DNA of 64,000 nucleotides from Carex sylvatica. Taxonomy: Eukaryota; Streptophyta; Magnoliopsida; Poales; Cyperaceae. How positions within the stretch are numbered: position 1 is the first letter of the stretch; each line of letters begins with the position of its first letter. The notes under the pieces are model-generated. The model did no database searches. It saw only the letters and a list, made by a program, of their open reading frames with translations, and was not told the origin of the DNA. The stretch lies in NCBI GenBank assembly GCA_964058845.1, contig CAXKVR010000060.1, forward strand, positions 558,001-622,000, read 5' to 3'. Below, in pieces: positions 23,365 to 34,724 of the stretch. The position numbers and the translations under genes are program-made.

Positions 23365-25196
23365 GTCTTGCTCTCTTTTATTTTATTTTTCTTTCTTTTT
23401 CTTTTTATAATATTTGCAGTGGCCGCCACGACAAACTGCTTTACATATAAATAAAAAAATGAAAGAAAAAGAGAGTTCATAAACATATATATCAGTATTA
23501 TGTTGGCATCTTTATATTATGGCATATTCATGCAGACATTGACGAATGTGCCAACCAAGATGCATGCTCGGAGCGAGGAAGGTGCCACAATTTTCAAGGA
23601 GGATATCGTTGCTCTTGTTCTTTCGGCTAGCAGCTTGTCGGGCTTGAGCATAGAGATTGCCAACTCAACGTGGCACTAGTTATAGGTACATTATTACCTT
23701 TAGAGAGAGAGAGAGAGAGCGGAGGGGCGGGGGGGGGGGGGGGGGAGCCCCTGTCAAGTTTTCAGAAAAAGAGAGAGAGATATGGAAGATTTGGTCTGAG
23801 TTGGGATTGGGGTCTAGGTACATGTCCAAATATTTAAAAACTGAAGTTCCATGAGATGATTTTTTTTTTTTTTTATTGAATCTGCACAAAAAAATATATA
23901 TACAAAACTCAATATGACATTGAGAAAAATTGAAGTTATATAAATAGTAGAAGTATTATGAGCAACATTTATAATTTTTGTACTGGAAATTAAAGCAAGT
24001 TTGCACTAAATATTGTAGGAACTGCCGCTGGTTTTGTTGGTTTATCGTTTCTCGGGGTTGGTATGTATGTGTTCCTGGAAAGGAGAAATCTTTCTAAGAT
24101 AAAAGGGAAGTACTTTCAACAACATGGAGGATGGATTCTTTTGGAAAAGATGAAATCAAACCAAGGATTCAGTTTTACAATATTCACGGAGCAACAAGTA
24201 CAACAAGCAACAAACAATTTTGATAGTGCAAATATTATTGGCCAAGGAGACCAGGGCACTGTCTACAAAGGAACCCTGCGAGATCAAATGGTTGCCATTA
24301 AAAAGTGTAAGATAGTCGATGAGAGCAAGAAGAAAGAATTCGGAAAAGAGATGCTTATTCTCTCACAAATTAACCACAAGAATATTGTAAAATTGTTAGG
24401 TTGTTGTCTAGAGGTCGAGGTTCCTACACTAGTATATGAGCTCATTCATAATGGTACTTTATATCATTATATCCATCACAAAAAGCAAGGATCAAACATT
24501 CCTCTCACAACCCGTCTAAGGATTGCACATGAATCAGCAGAAGCACTTGCCTACTTGCACACTTCAGCATCTCCTCCAATTTTTCATGGAGATGTGAAGT
24601 CTGCAAATATTCTCTTGGACCAAAATTACACAGCAAAGGTATCAGACTTTGGAGCCTCAATACTAGCTCCAACGGATGAGGCACAATTTGTTACATTTGT
24701 GCAAGGAACATGCGGGTACCTTGATCCAGAATATATGCAATCTTGCCAATTGACAGACAAGAGCGATGTGTACAGCTTTGGTGTTGTTCTTTTGGAACTT
24801 TTAACCAGCAAGCCAGTAATTGATTTTGATGCACCGGAGGAAGAGAGGAGTCTTTTGTCTTGCTTCCTCTGTACTATGGAAGAGAACAGGATAAAAGAGA
24901 TTATAGATGATGAAATTAAACATGAAGATGACATGGAATTAATCAAGGCAGTTGCTGAGTTGGCTAATGAATGTATCCGTATGAAGGGAGATGAGCGACC
25001 TACTATGAAGGAAGTAGCCGAAGAGCTTTACCGAATCATAAAGCTTAAACAGCATCCATGGGGACAGGAGTACCATCTCGAAGAAACAGAGACTTTGCTC
25101 AGCGAACAACCCCAACATGACATTGAGATTGAGCATACAAGCTCTTATTTCAATGTGGATAAGGAAGCAGAGGAGAGCATTGCTATCGGTCGTTAA
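22455..25196 (+). CDS. Wall-associated receptor kinase-like gene, one in-frame stop
   Basis: Exons 22455-23364, 23536-23685 and 24019-25196, all with GT-AG borders and matching phase. Read through the stop it would be 745 residues, the usual WAK length. Order: signal peptide (about 1-33), GUB_WAK pectin-binding domain (CGDIPIPYPFGIG from about residue 46, Cys-rich to about 303), calcium-binding EGF domain (DIDEC at 304-308), transmembrane segment (about 348-370) and Ser/Thr kinase (about 420-690). The kinase has glycine loop GQGDQG, catalytic Lys448 in VAIKK, HGDVKSANILLD with Asp545, and DFG at 563. WAKs bind cell-wall pectin and signal in growth and defence. The TAG at 23628-23630 (codon 335) ends translation inside the EGF domain, so as sequenced only a secreted ectodomain, or a separate kinase from Met369, could be made. 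It is either a young pseudogene or a base error. The start is the ATG at 22455; an upstream in-frame TTG is not needed. Confidence 0.88.
23536..23685 (+). pseudogene. WAK exon 2: EGF-Ca domain with premature TAG
   Basis: Acceptor CATGCAG at 23535, donor ATAG/GTACAT at 23685. The frame enters as DIDEC and reads a standard EGF pattern up to CSCSFG. It then hits TAG at 23628-23630, then continues as sense codons (QLVGLEHRDCQ, ending in VALVIG), joining exon 3 in phase. Only one base change separates it from an open exon. Confidence 0.85.
23703..23745 (+). repeat. GA run and G17 tract in WAK intron 2
   Basis: (GA)n at 23703-23719, then a 17-G homopolymer at 23729-23745 within the 333-bp intron. 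Such G runs are prone to sequencing length error and can form G-quadruplexes in RNA. Confidence 0.9.
24019..25196 (+). CDS. WAK exon 3: transmembrane helix and kinase domain
   Basis: Starts after ATTGTAG at 24018 and finishes the helix (AAGFVGLSFLGVGMYVF). The juxtamembrane segment and whole kinase domain follow, with the activation segment CGYLDPEYM and the DVYSFGVVLLELLT helix. It ends at TAA 25194-25196 and is open for 391 codons, so the kinase has not decayed. The catalytic loop is HGD, not HRD, i.e. a non-RD form. An internal ATG at 24063 could start a 377-aa kinase-only product. Confidence 0.92.
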
Positions 25197-25608
25197 TTAA
25201 CATTCATTTCTTCAAGAGTTGTTTTTAAAAAAACCGTAGTTGATTCTAAGATATGTAATAGGAGATAAAAATCATTCTAATGTAATAATTCTAGGTACGC
25301 TAATACGATGTAATGTTTTTGTGGTCGTGGCACTAAATTATCCTCCAAAAAGATAATATCAGATTTCAACCTTTTGGGCGTGTATTAGTTGTGTTCTTTC
25401 TTTTAGGGTAAGTGGGTAACTATTGGTAGAGAAGAAGAGGAAGGAGAGAAAAAAAAAATAATGGTATGTTTTCTTATGTAGTTCTTTTAGCTAGGTGGAC
25501 TAGTAGGTTTATGTTTTCTTTATTTTTTTTTAGGTAACTACTGGTAGGGAAGGAGACTGCCCGGGCATCAGACCTCCCCTCCCTTGCTTCTTGAGAATTC
25601 ACATGTCC
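25197..25608 (+). other. WAK downstream region
   Basis: 3' flank of the kinase gene. AATAAT and TGTAATA words near 25258-25290 could serve polyadenylation. No other gene. Confidence 0.4.
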
Positions 25609-25626
25609 TCTCTAGTCTCCATTATT

Positions 25627-25773
25627 TTTTTGAGTAAAAATTGGAAGTCAAATCACTCAACTATTTAGTACCATAGTTATTACAACAAAGAATTTCTTCC
25701 ATCCAAAATTTCGAACTCATAACTTTTCACACAGAGATCATGTGCCCTTGTCACTAGACCAAAGACTAGTTCT
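25627..25773 (-). mobile_element. tRNA-derived SINE, minus strand, 18-bp TSD
   Basis: On the - strand it reads an A-box-like TGGTCTAGTGACAAGGG, a B-box-like GAGTTCGAAATTT and a 3' tail ending in an A run (T run on +). Flanked by TCTCTAGTCTC(C/T)ATTATT at 25609-25626 and 25774-25791. A third SINE family in this window. Confidence 0.82.
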
Positions 25774-25799
25774 TCTCTAGTCTCTATTATTATTGCATA

Positions 25800-27248
25800 A
25801 GGGAATCTTTTTGTGGATTTGGACAAAACAAATCTCAAAGCTCAATAATACTATCTCCTGCCCAAGTCCAAATCTCAAAATGGTTAAATTTAATCTCAAT
25901 CTGTAAAGTGACGCCCATCCTCTACGGTATTGGAGAGAAGTTCAATATGTGCCCTGACTTCATCTGGCTCTGTTCTTTTTTAAAGAGATAGGGAGTGGAG
26001 GGGAAGGGAGGGGACGAATAAATCAGGATCTATATTATCCTAGGTACCGTAGATGATTCCTCTCATATTGGGATTCAAGCTAGCTAGTGCAGAGATAATA
26101 TTATTGGACTTTGATATTCGTGCCAAGTTAAAAAAATCGATGAGAATTTACAAATTGTTAAATATTCCCTTTTGTAGGTAATGAAAAGGATGTGAATTCA
26201 ATAAATAAACTATGTTATTATGATTTCAACTTGTAATTTTCATTGAGATTCATACATAAAGAAGTTTTTTGTTGGAATTCACACACAGAAAAATTTTGAA
26301 CGATTAGAATTGAAATAGCAAGTTTCTATTATTCCTTTGAAATAACAACAGATTTATTTCTAGAATGGATGGCACTTGTATATGAATAGCGTTGGTACCG
26401 TGGCAACCAGTTGACTCATCACAAGTTGACTTGTTAGCTCACTGAACTTAAAGAGAACTGAACTAACTCGTTAGCTTACTGAACTTTATTAGACGATTAT
26501 CATACAAATTCAAAAAAAAATATACTAAAACTCGTCAAACAAAGCAGGTTTCACTGTGGTTAACTGAAAGCTGAAAATTGCAATCTTTGTCGAGTTGTAC
26601 TCGAAGGCGCATAGCACAAATATGCTACAAGCAGTCAGCAAATAGAGCAAATTAACCATTAAACTTGCTGGCGGGAGAAAATCAAAATTTGGGCCGGGCT
26701 CTGGACTTGGCGAAAAAATCAGACAAAATAATTATTTACTGGTTTCTTTTGTCCATTCCGAATTTTAAAATCTTTAACAACAATATTTTTAGTTTAAAAG
26801 AATTTGACAAGCCGATTTTTTTTTCATATTATATTTAAGTGCAGCTCTAGTACTATAATCACAATATATGCAAATATAAACATGTATTGAATTACCAGGT
26901 TTAATTTGGAATTTAGACCAAAAAAAATTATCTTTTCTCAAAAAAGTGATAAGGATCAATTTTTCATTTATTTTGAGAAAATTAATGTGCACTACCTGAG
27001 TTGTCCTTTACTCAACTAATAGACAGTTAAGACAAAGAAAATTTATGTTTGTGCTATTACTTCAATACTTTGAACAAAAAAAAATTGCCAAGAAAAAAAC
27101 TAAGATTAATTTGTAAGGTGCCACAGTTTGAAAAATAAGTACTTTTAGACAGTTAACCAATCTGGTTCGAAGTAGAATGTACGGAACTCTTTTTAATATT
27201 GGTGTGGAGTCTGATAGTAAGTGATATAAATGAAAAATGTTAATATGC
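25800..27248. other. Gene-free stretch
   Basis: No supported coding region or element; only short AT-rich frames. Confidence 0.5.
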
Positions 27249-27611
27249 TATGCGTAGCATAGAGGATCTTCGTGCAATGGCTTAATATTTAAATTTTTAA
27301 AATTCTAACGGTCAATCTGAACCGTTCAACATGATTTCCATATGAATATGTACATGCAAACCAAATTTTATATTTTTACTATTTTTTGAGAAAGGTAGAA
27401 AATCACTTGATATGAAAATTCTGCACCATTCAGATTTAGTGATTTTCTACATATTTAAAAAAAATAGTAAAAAAAATTCTAAAAAAATAAAAAATTTAGT
27501 TTGCAAGTACATATTCATATGGAGAATATGTTAAACAGTTCGGATAAACCATTAAGATTTTGAAAACTCAAATATTAAATCGTTGCACGGATGTCCTCTA
27601 TGCTACGCGTA
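27249..27611. mobile_element. Foldback MITE (core family)
   Basis: About 363 bp, palindromic over most of its length. Ends are TATGCGTAGCATAGAGGA and, inverted, TACGCGTAGCATAGAGGA. Its arms contain the core words CTGAACCGTTCAACATGAT and AAATTTTATATTTTTACT shared with elements at 38260, 49616, 50060 and 61174. TSD unclear because the ends merge into a palindrome. Confidence 0.75.
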
Positions 27612-27807
27612 GAATCGGAGCCAACTCCGATATAAATATAAATATTAGTGTGTACTTTTTTTAACCAATCTGGTTCGACTTTAAATATAAATATTCTGTT
27701 ATCTTAGCTGATAGTAAGTGGTAGCACACGGATTACAAATTTACAACCGACTAGACTGACAAAAAGGAGCACAATGCAATAAAACTAGCTTGTATCTATC
27801 TACCTCT

Positions 27808-29063
27808 GGGCCTGTTCGGCACTAGTGAAATAGTGGAATTGAATGGAATTAAGCTTCTATTTCTGCCGAACAGAAATTAAATGAGCTGGAATAGGGGGTT
27901 AGAATAGAGGACTCTTCCTCTATTCTTAATTCCAAAGAGGAGCTGAGAAAAAGTGAGAAACGGACCATTTTTACCCTTTAGTTTGGTGATGTGGCACCCT
28001 CTTCTCATTTTAATACTCTTTTTCTCTTCTTCTTCCTACACACTTCCAGAGGAGAAATTATTTTTTTCTCCATTTACTCGACGAATTTTTTCAAAGATCT
28101 GTCGAGAGGTTTACGAAACTAAGACTACAAGTGAAATGAATGCAAATTGGTCTTTCAAAATGAGATCCCTCAAGCCCCAGTTTCTTCTTCCTTCTCTCTG
28201 AGGCGTTTCCAACTGTGCCTTACCGGTGGCTTCATGACGGTCACGTGCGATGGCTAGTTCGCCGTTACTAACTCCTGTTATGCCTCTGCCTCGGCCACCA
28301 GTTCACCACTGCCTGCTCCGTTCAGTGTCTTCATGGTCTATGCTTCTACCTGTTTTGACTGAGTTGTGAGTTAAATTCGATTATTTTGTATTGGGTCTAC
28401 TTGTTCCTATTTTGGTTGGGTTAGGAGTTCATTATTTGTACTGGATCTGATTCTGTTATTTAAGTTATCGTATATTAGGTTTTTTTTGCGATTCAGAATC
28501 AGAAAATATGGGGCACAAATACCTCTCCTTTTTGAAATATAGTTAGAATTTGAGCTGGTGTATTTCCCCAAACTCATCCTTCTTGCTTGTCCCATAAGCT
28601 ACATTACAAAAATTGAAAAAAAAAAAAAAAAAACGAAATATAATGTAGATATTTGGCCTATTAAATTTTGAGATGTTATATTCAGACTGGTATATGTTCT
28701 CTCAGCAACAGAATACATAAAACTTATTCAAATATCTTTGTCTCACTTTGTTTATCTTTTGTTCTTTTCTTCTAATTGAAGTTTTTCATTGCTACATTTA
28801 ATTCAGGTAAAGAAACCAAGTTTGTTCCAAAATTCTAACGAAAAAAAGGTCAGAAACACTGATGGGTACAAAAATCCAGAAAAAAATCAAAAAGGTTGTA
28901 ATAGTCATTTTCTATTGATGTTCATATTTAATAATTTTATATTTTCACAATTCCAATATCACCCTTGCCTAACATAATAATGAAATAGTTGAATACTCTG
29001 AAAAAATGATTAATTCTCAATTTCACAATTCCACTTCTATTCTACTCGTTGCCGAACAGGGCC
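27808..29063. mobile_element. PIF/Harbinger-like non-autonomous element
   Basis: About 1.26 kb. Termini are GGGCCTGTTCGGCA and, inverted, GGCCCTGTTCGGCAA, typical of PIF/Tourist ends, with a 3-bp TCT repeat on each side. The interior contains a more GC-rich block near 28200-28350 and an 82-aa frame at 27953 with no recognisable domain. No transposase was seen. Confidence 0.65.
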
Positions 29064-29079
29064 TCTAGGTTTGAGCCCC

Positions 29080-29430
29080 CTGTAATAAATAAATTTGCGC
29101 TCATCAAGGTGGAAAGATCAGCACAGCAGCAAGCATCTGGTTTTGACTAAAACCAAGGGCTCAAAAAAACAAGTAAAAGGAAAATGGCTCCAAATCCTAT
29201 AAATAAAGGGGATACACCCTGTAAATAAAGGGAGGTGTATCTGCTGCTCTTTTGTTTTTCTTATTTCTCTCTTAAAAAAAAAAAAAGAGAAAGAGAATCA
29301 CATGGGAAAGAGAGGAGCAAGAGAGATAGAGAGAATAACAGAAGAAGAGCACTGGATCTCATTCCATAAATAAAGTCCAAATCAATCAACCTCACTCAAA
29401 CAATATCACTACTTCCAAGTTCTAAAAAAA
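29080..29430 (+). other. Promoter-like, LTR-like fragment
   Basis: CCTATAAATAAAGGG near 29197-29211 is followed by a CT-rich then GA-rich leader and a TAAATAAAG polyadenylation-like word near 29366. It looks like part of an LTR, but no matching second copy or ends were found. Confidence 0.3.
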
Positions 29431-29440
29431 AAAATAGGTT

Positions 29441-29610
29441 TCGCATGAGCTGTAAAATTTACTAATTAATGAAGAAATTTGGCATTTGTTTTGGTAAAAG
29501 AAATTATTTGATGAACAAATAATTTATTATGTATTATTAGTTTTTCGCATGAGCTATGAAATTTACTAATTAATGAAGAAATTTGGCATTTGTTTTGGTA
29601 AAAAAAATAT
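29441..29610. repeat. 104-bp spaced duplication
   Basis: TCGCATGAGCTGTAAAATTT at 29441 recurs with one change at 29545. About 65 bp of each copy match closely. Confidence 0.8.
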
Positions 29611-30068
29611 TGAAAAAAATTATTAGTAAAATTTACAAGATAATAAAAGTTAAAACATGTGTTTGCGTCTTAGTAATTGATTTAGACACATAAAATAGCA
29701 TGTTAGTGAACAACTCACATGCTATAAACTTGTCATGCAACAATAACAATAGTTGTGGCAGTTAATAAAGAAACAAACAAAAATGTCGTGCCTTGGTTGA
29801 TTGGAACTGTTACAATTAAAGATTACTAGCTTAATTTATTTATGTCCAATTTTACGTTGATTTTCACATCCATCAAGCTTATGGAATATCAAGCCATCGA
29901 ACGGCTATAATCACATTACGTCAGATCAAAGCTTAGACATAACCAAATTTAAAATCATTTATGTTGTGTATGTTAAGAGTTCTACCTTGATCACTTAAAA
30001 ATTAACTTTGAATCATTTCATGAAAAATTAACTGTCGATTTATAACGTGAAAATGTACAGTCCACATT

Positions 30069-30155
30069 TAATGACACTATTTTAAGAGGCAAATAATAAT
30101 GAAATTGTATAAAATTGATATTTATAAATGACACTATTTTAAGAGGCAAATAATA
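30069..30155. repeat. 30-bp direct repeats, 57-bp spacing
   Basis: AATGACACTATTTTAAGAGG plus GCAAATAATAA occurs at about 30069 and 30126. Confidence 0.75.
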
Positions 30156-30159
30156 ACGT

Positions 30160-30614
30160 AATACTGACTGTTCAATTGAAAAAACAGTCGGTGTAGACTA
30201 TACTATCAACAGGTTATATTGAATAAACAGTCAGTGTAGGATGAGGCAACCCTGACACTTCCTTTAACATAACAGTCAGTGTTGGTGTACTGCTCCACAC
30301 TCATTATTATATTGAAAAAATAATACTTCAATGTAGGGTGAGGCAACACTGATGCTTCCCTTAATACAACAGTCAATGTTGATGTACTGCTGAACACTGA
30401 CTGTTTTGTAATAAAAGGCTCGGTGTAGGTTGTGATCAATGCTGACGGTTAACAAAAAAAAACAGCCAGTGTTGATACACTGACGATTATTTACAAGTGA
30501 ACAGTCAATGTTGAAATTTTTCTTATTTACGATTTTACCACAGTCTCTACACTGACTGTTACATATTAAAATAGTTAGTGGCTGAGGATCAGTGACAGAG
30601 TTTTTTGTACTAGT
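30160..30614. mobile_element. CACTA transposon end with subterminal repeats
   Basis: At least eight copies, in both orientations, of AACAGTCAGTGTTG-like words lead to the terminus TTTTTTGTACTAGTG at 30614 (CACTAGTACAAAAAA when inverted). Subterminal repeat clusters next to a CACTA tip define En/Spm elements. The other end was not found, so this is a truncated copy. Confidence 0.72.
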
Positions 30615-30714
30615 GGTTATTCTTGTAAATTCAAGTCAGATGTTCCAACATTGTATATATTTCTCAAAAAGCTAACATCAAAAGTTAGAATCTGCTCCAG
30701 TGTAAAGTGTAAAC

Positions 30715-30900
30715 TAGTATTGTAAATAACAGTGTGCAGTCGTCGGACGGATAGAGTATCGCCAATTAATTAATTGAAAATAATCGGGAATAATTGAAAA
30801 TAATCGGTTAATTAGTCGGAAAAATTTATGACGGTTTGATCACTGCCAACAACTAATCGACCGATTAATCGACCTAAACAGATGTATTTTTACAACAATG
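30715..30900. mobile_element. hAT-type MITE with 8-bp TSD
   Basis: 186 bp. Ends TAGTATTGTAAATAAC and, inverted, CATTGTTGTAAAAATAC. Perfect 8-bp TSD, GTGTAAAC, at 30707-30714 and 30901-30908. Sister of 18723-18905 over its length. Confidence 0.85.
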
Positions 30901-31347
30901 GTGTAAACTATTTTGCTCTTTTATTTATTTGAAAGCAAATATAATAATAAATGGATGCACTATTTCTTTGTATCAAATCAGAGATATTGCCTAGTGAGTG
31001 CGGTTAGGCTTATAATACAAAACTGTTTAATTTATAATACGATTTCATCAATGGAAGGGCTCTGATCTTAATTACCAGTATAATACGATTTCTTCATAAA
31101 AACTATACTGGTAAAGCACTGCCTTAAATTAACTTATTTATTTGCATAGATACACATACACAAACACATAATTAAGAAAAGCTCATGGAAGTAAAATACA
31201 AAGATTTTCTTGTTCTAGCTCTAAATAAAAGTTTTTTTTTTTTTTTGATCATTAGAAAGCCCGTAGTCTACTAAATAAAAGTTCAGTTTCCCAACAAAAA
31301 TACATCCAGGTCATATAATTATGTTGACTAGAGATCATGCATTCATT

Positions 31348-31882
31348 CTAAATCCACCAGCTCAACCTTTCCTCCTCATCAAAAGACAGAGAATGGGAGC
31401 TGTCATTGTTGTTATTACGATTGCTCCTTATATCAGCATCGCCATAGTTCGTATTGTAGTAATGCAACACTGCAGCACCCGACAGCACTGCCAGCGTCAA
31501 TGCTTGTGCATGCATCCTTGATTTGTATAAAAAATAAAAATTGTATAGCATCAATGGAGATTAATTCAAGCAAAGAAAGATTCATGAAATATGTATCTTA
31601 GTTACCTGGCATGGATGAGACGAAGGCTAGGCTTTAATGGCGTTGTCTTGGCATTGTATGCGCAAGAGGCTCCAACTGCAGTTGCCCAAAATGCCCCTAC
31701 AGTCAAATAACACAAATTAAATCAAAACAAGTGGTTGGAGGTCACTTTCGTATAATTCAATTTTATAAATTGCTATTCTATTGTAATCCAAAAAAAGAAA
31801 ATATAAAATAATTAAGTTTCCTTAATTAATTACCAATGCTAGTGAGCTTGTGCTCAGCAATCCATGCTTGCAAGGAGGCCAT
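31348..31882 (-). CDS. HIG1-domain (hypoxia-responsive family) protein
   Basis: Three exons on the minus strand: 31882-31834, 31696-31606 and 31516-31348, all with GT/AG borders and matching phases, giving 102 aa. The N-terminus MASLQAWIAEHKLTSIG and the block IHARMHAQALTLAVLSGAAV match the plant HIG1/HIGD family. Those proteins are small two-helix inner mitochondrial membrane proteins linked to respiratory supercomplex (Rcf1/Rcf2-type) function and induced under low oxygen. Predicted helices are at about residues 15-30 and 52-67, with the HxRxxxQ core at 45-51 between them. The tail (residues 68-102) is Asn-rich, then acidic (DEEER), ending WWI, and is longer than the short tails I know in this family. 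No premature stop or frame problem is seen, so it is probably functional. The nearby LTR and MITE DNA is unrelated. Confidence 0.86.
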
Positions 31883-31968
31883 TTTCTCTATAGATTGAGG
31901 TCAAGGTGTAAAGGGAAAATTCTAAATATTTGAGTGGGGTTAAGAGAGGGAGAGAGAATTTGCGTTTT

Positions 31969-31976
31969 ATTTATAA
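31969..31976 (-). promoter_or_regulatory. TATA box of the HIG1 gene
   Basis: TATAAATA on the minus strand, inside CCTTTATAAATAAAACG, about 90 bp upstream of the ATG at 31882. It implies a leader of roughly 55-65 nt. Confidence 0.6.
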
Positions 31977-31989
31977 AGGCATACGAGCC

Positions 31990-34045
31990 CTTGGTTTTAG
32001 TCTATACCAGATGCTACGCCTTGGTAATTCGGAAACGATCGATTTAATCTCTTGGATGCACCCAATGTTTTGGGACACCTGGTTTCTTTGGGGTCCCGAA
32101 TCTTCTAAAGAAATTCAATTTTTGCGTTTTGGATTGGGACCATCCGATTCGAATCTGTTGTTCAGGATCACTTTAAAATTTTAATTCGTTGTTTTGAGAT
32201 ATGTGCGCTCCACTTTGAATGAATTATTGCGGATTTGAATCGGACGGTCCCAATGGAATTGGTTTCTTTGTATTAGATACCAGTCGAAAGAATCAAACGG
32301 ACCATGGTAAAATAAATATTTGGATTGCTTCTTTACATTTTTTTGACAGAAGTTGGGAGATTATTTTCTTCGTTACTTTTTATTATTATTATTTTTGTAG
32401 GGAAAAGAAAAGCAAAGTTAGATAAACTTTGGGCCATTTTGGACTGACTGATTAAGATCTGAAGACACCAATCCGTTTTACATTTTAGAACCAAAAACAT
32501 TTTAATTGCTTTATTCCGTCAAATCTGTTTGGTAGTCAATTTTTTGTGAATTAGCAAAAAAAAAAGGCAGACAGGAATTTTTCATATCATATATCCAGAG
32601 TAATTTTGTGTGCAGTTTCCCATTTTTTTAAATAAACTAAAAATAAATAAATTAAAATATGGTTATATATATATGTATATATATTTTTTGGACATATAGA
32701 AATAAAACTCTACATCTCTTTTTTTTTTTGTTATTGAGTATTATTTGATAACTGATTAGAATTCGCTACATTCGGGCTATTGGAAACTTCAATTTTGAGT
32801 ATATACCGTTCTTGAAATATATGATGTTTTCTTTTTCCAACAAAATTAGGTTGAGATATTTAAGATAATAATGGGCTCTTAATGTCATGCAGAGCATCCA
32901 TATAATCACAAGATGCCATCAAATATGGTTGAAATATACCTTTCATCTTAATTCTTAAACTAATTAATAATCGGAGTGTTTTAATTCCTAATACATTTAA
33001 TTTTGACACATTTAATTTGGATCTAGCTGGTTGACACCACAGTAGTAAACAATAAGTTGATTGGACGTTTTTTTATTTGTACAATATATATATCTACAAT
33101 TTTAATAATTTTGATAAGTACTAAATTAATATGTTCCTACAATTTAATATTTTTTTTTGTCCATATAGTCTAAATATGTATCATTCAATTTAACCTTTCA
33201 AATAGCTATCTTTTGTTTTCAATAATGAAAACAATCTATATATATAGAAAAACTATGTTTTTAGTTTTTCTAATATGAAGAAATTGTATGATTTTCCAAA
33301 AACATTTCTCAACAACTAAAAAAACAGATTTTATCAGTTTAAATTGTGATTTATTTTATTTAATTTAAAGTTAAAAAAACATTTAGATAAATCTAACAAA
33401 TAACTAGTAAAACTAATTTTAATTTAGGAAAAGAAATTTACAAATCTAACTAATATGTTTTTAATTAAAAAAAATTATTTTTTTATTTTAGTCTTCCAAT
33501 TAATATATTTTACTAAGATTCAAGTTTTATATATTGTATCGCACATCCCAAAAGTTAAATTATCAATTAAAGGACCCTGATTCATCCAAAAAAATTGAGT
33601 TTTTTTTTTTTTTTGTGTTCAATGGAAGCATTCCCTCATATTATAAACTCAAAAAAATATTTTAGAAACAAAGTAAATGATTTGGGTTTTCTGTTTTTCA
33701 TGATTTCCTCCAATATTTAATTTAAGTTGGAATAATGGATTTTACTTTCTTGAATAAATGAAATAGACAAAATGACTCAATCATTTATTGAGCAATTAGG
33801 TCCTCAAGAAAAATCGCAAAAAATCCATGTTAAAAAAAAAATCTGCAAACCAACCGAAACGGCCTGAACTTTATTATCATAACTACACATTGAATGAACA
33901 AAATTTTAGCATTGTCTGCTTAAATTGATATTTTTTTCCTCATTTGCCTACATAGAATTTGTATTGAACACATGATATATGCATGAATTATATTCTTTCA
34001 TACATTTTTCATGCGCAAAAATCTTTAGCTTTCTTAAGAAAGTAA
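31990..34045. other. Gene-free stretch upstream of the HIG1 gene
   Basis: Contains frames at 31930-32184 and 32219-32425 with no recognisable domain; the first overlaps the HIG1 promoter. The rest is AT-rich with TA and poly-T runs. Confidence 0.5.
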
Positions 34046-34050
34046 GTGAG

Positions 34051-34327
34051 GGTGTTCGGCAAGTTGGTTAAACTTAAATTTTAAGTTTCACTAAAAAAGA
34101 AGTGTTTGACAATAGAAATTTAAGAAACTGAGTCTTTAGCTTTCTTAAGGAGACTCAATTGCTTAAGTCATGTAGAATGATAGCTTAAAAATTATGGCAA
34201 GCTTAAGAAAGTGAATAAAAAAAGACTTAAGAAAATGATTTTAAACTTCACAAAGAAGCAAGTATTTGACAAAATTAAGACTTCTTAATTCCTTAAAAAA
34301 TTCTAAAGAGGATATACCGAACACTGT
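34051..34327. mobile_element. Possible PIF-like MITE
   Basis: About 277 bp bounded by GTGTTCGGCAAG on the left and, inverted, GTGTTCGGTATA on the right, with internal inverted CTTAAG-rich words. No convincing TSD. Confidence 0.45.
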
Positions 34328-34345
34328 CAATTTAGTGCTCTAAGT

Positions 34346-34570
34346 AGGAAATTACATAGATTTGGGCTTGATAGGATAGTATTTCCTATGAGTTATTTCC
34401 AACATTATTTATTTCAATGCAATTTTTTGGGCCCAAAAAGCCCGAACTCTAAATCTCAGTGGAAATTATATGGATTTGAACTTGATGATATTTTCTGTGA
34501 GTTATTTCAAACCTTATCTATTTCAATACAATTTTTTGAACTAAAAAAACCCAAACTTGAATCACAATTT
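34346..34570. repeat. 109-bp imperfect tandem duplication
   Basis: GAGTTATTTCCAACATTATT at 34390 recurs as GAGTTATTTCAAACCTTATC at 34499, with matching flanks on both sides. It accounts for the internally repetitive 76-aa frame here. Confidence 0.75.
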
Positions 34571-34724
34571 TTTTGTTCCCAATCTCTCTCCATTGCCTAT
34601 AACAGAATATTTTTTTAAATCTATTGACATTCTCTTTCCTTCATACACATACACACATGGAGTGTGTGTGTATATATATAGCTCTTGTTTTTTGAATTGT
34701 TCATTGTGCGACTACCAAAAAAGT

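Noticed and set aside
22971..23486. 171-codon frame on the - strand across WAK exon 1
   Set aside because: It is a mirror of the real exon; no domain, and the + strand exon has clear family motifs and splice sites.
27953..28201. 82-codon frame with a hydrophobic start inside the PIF-like element
   Set aside because: No conserved domain or splice support; probably chance in element DNA.
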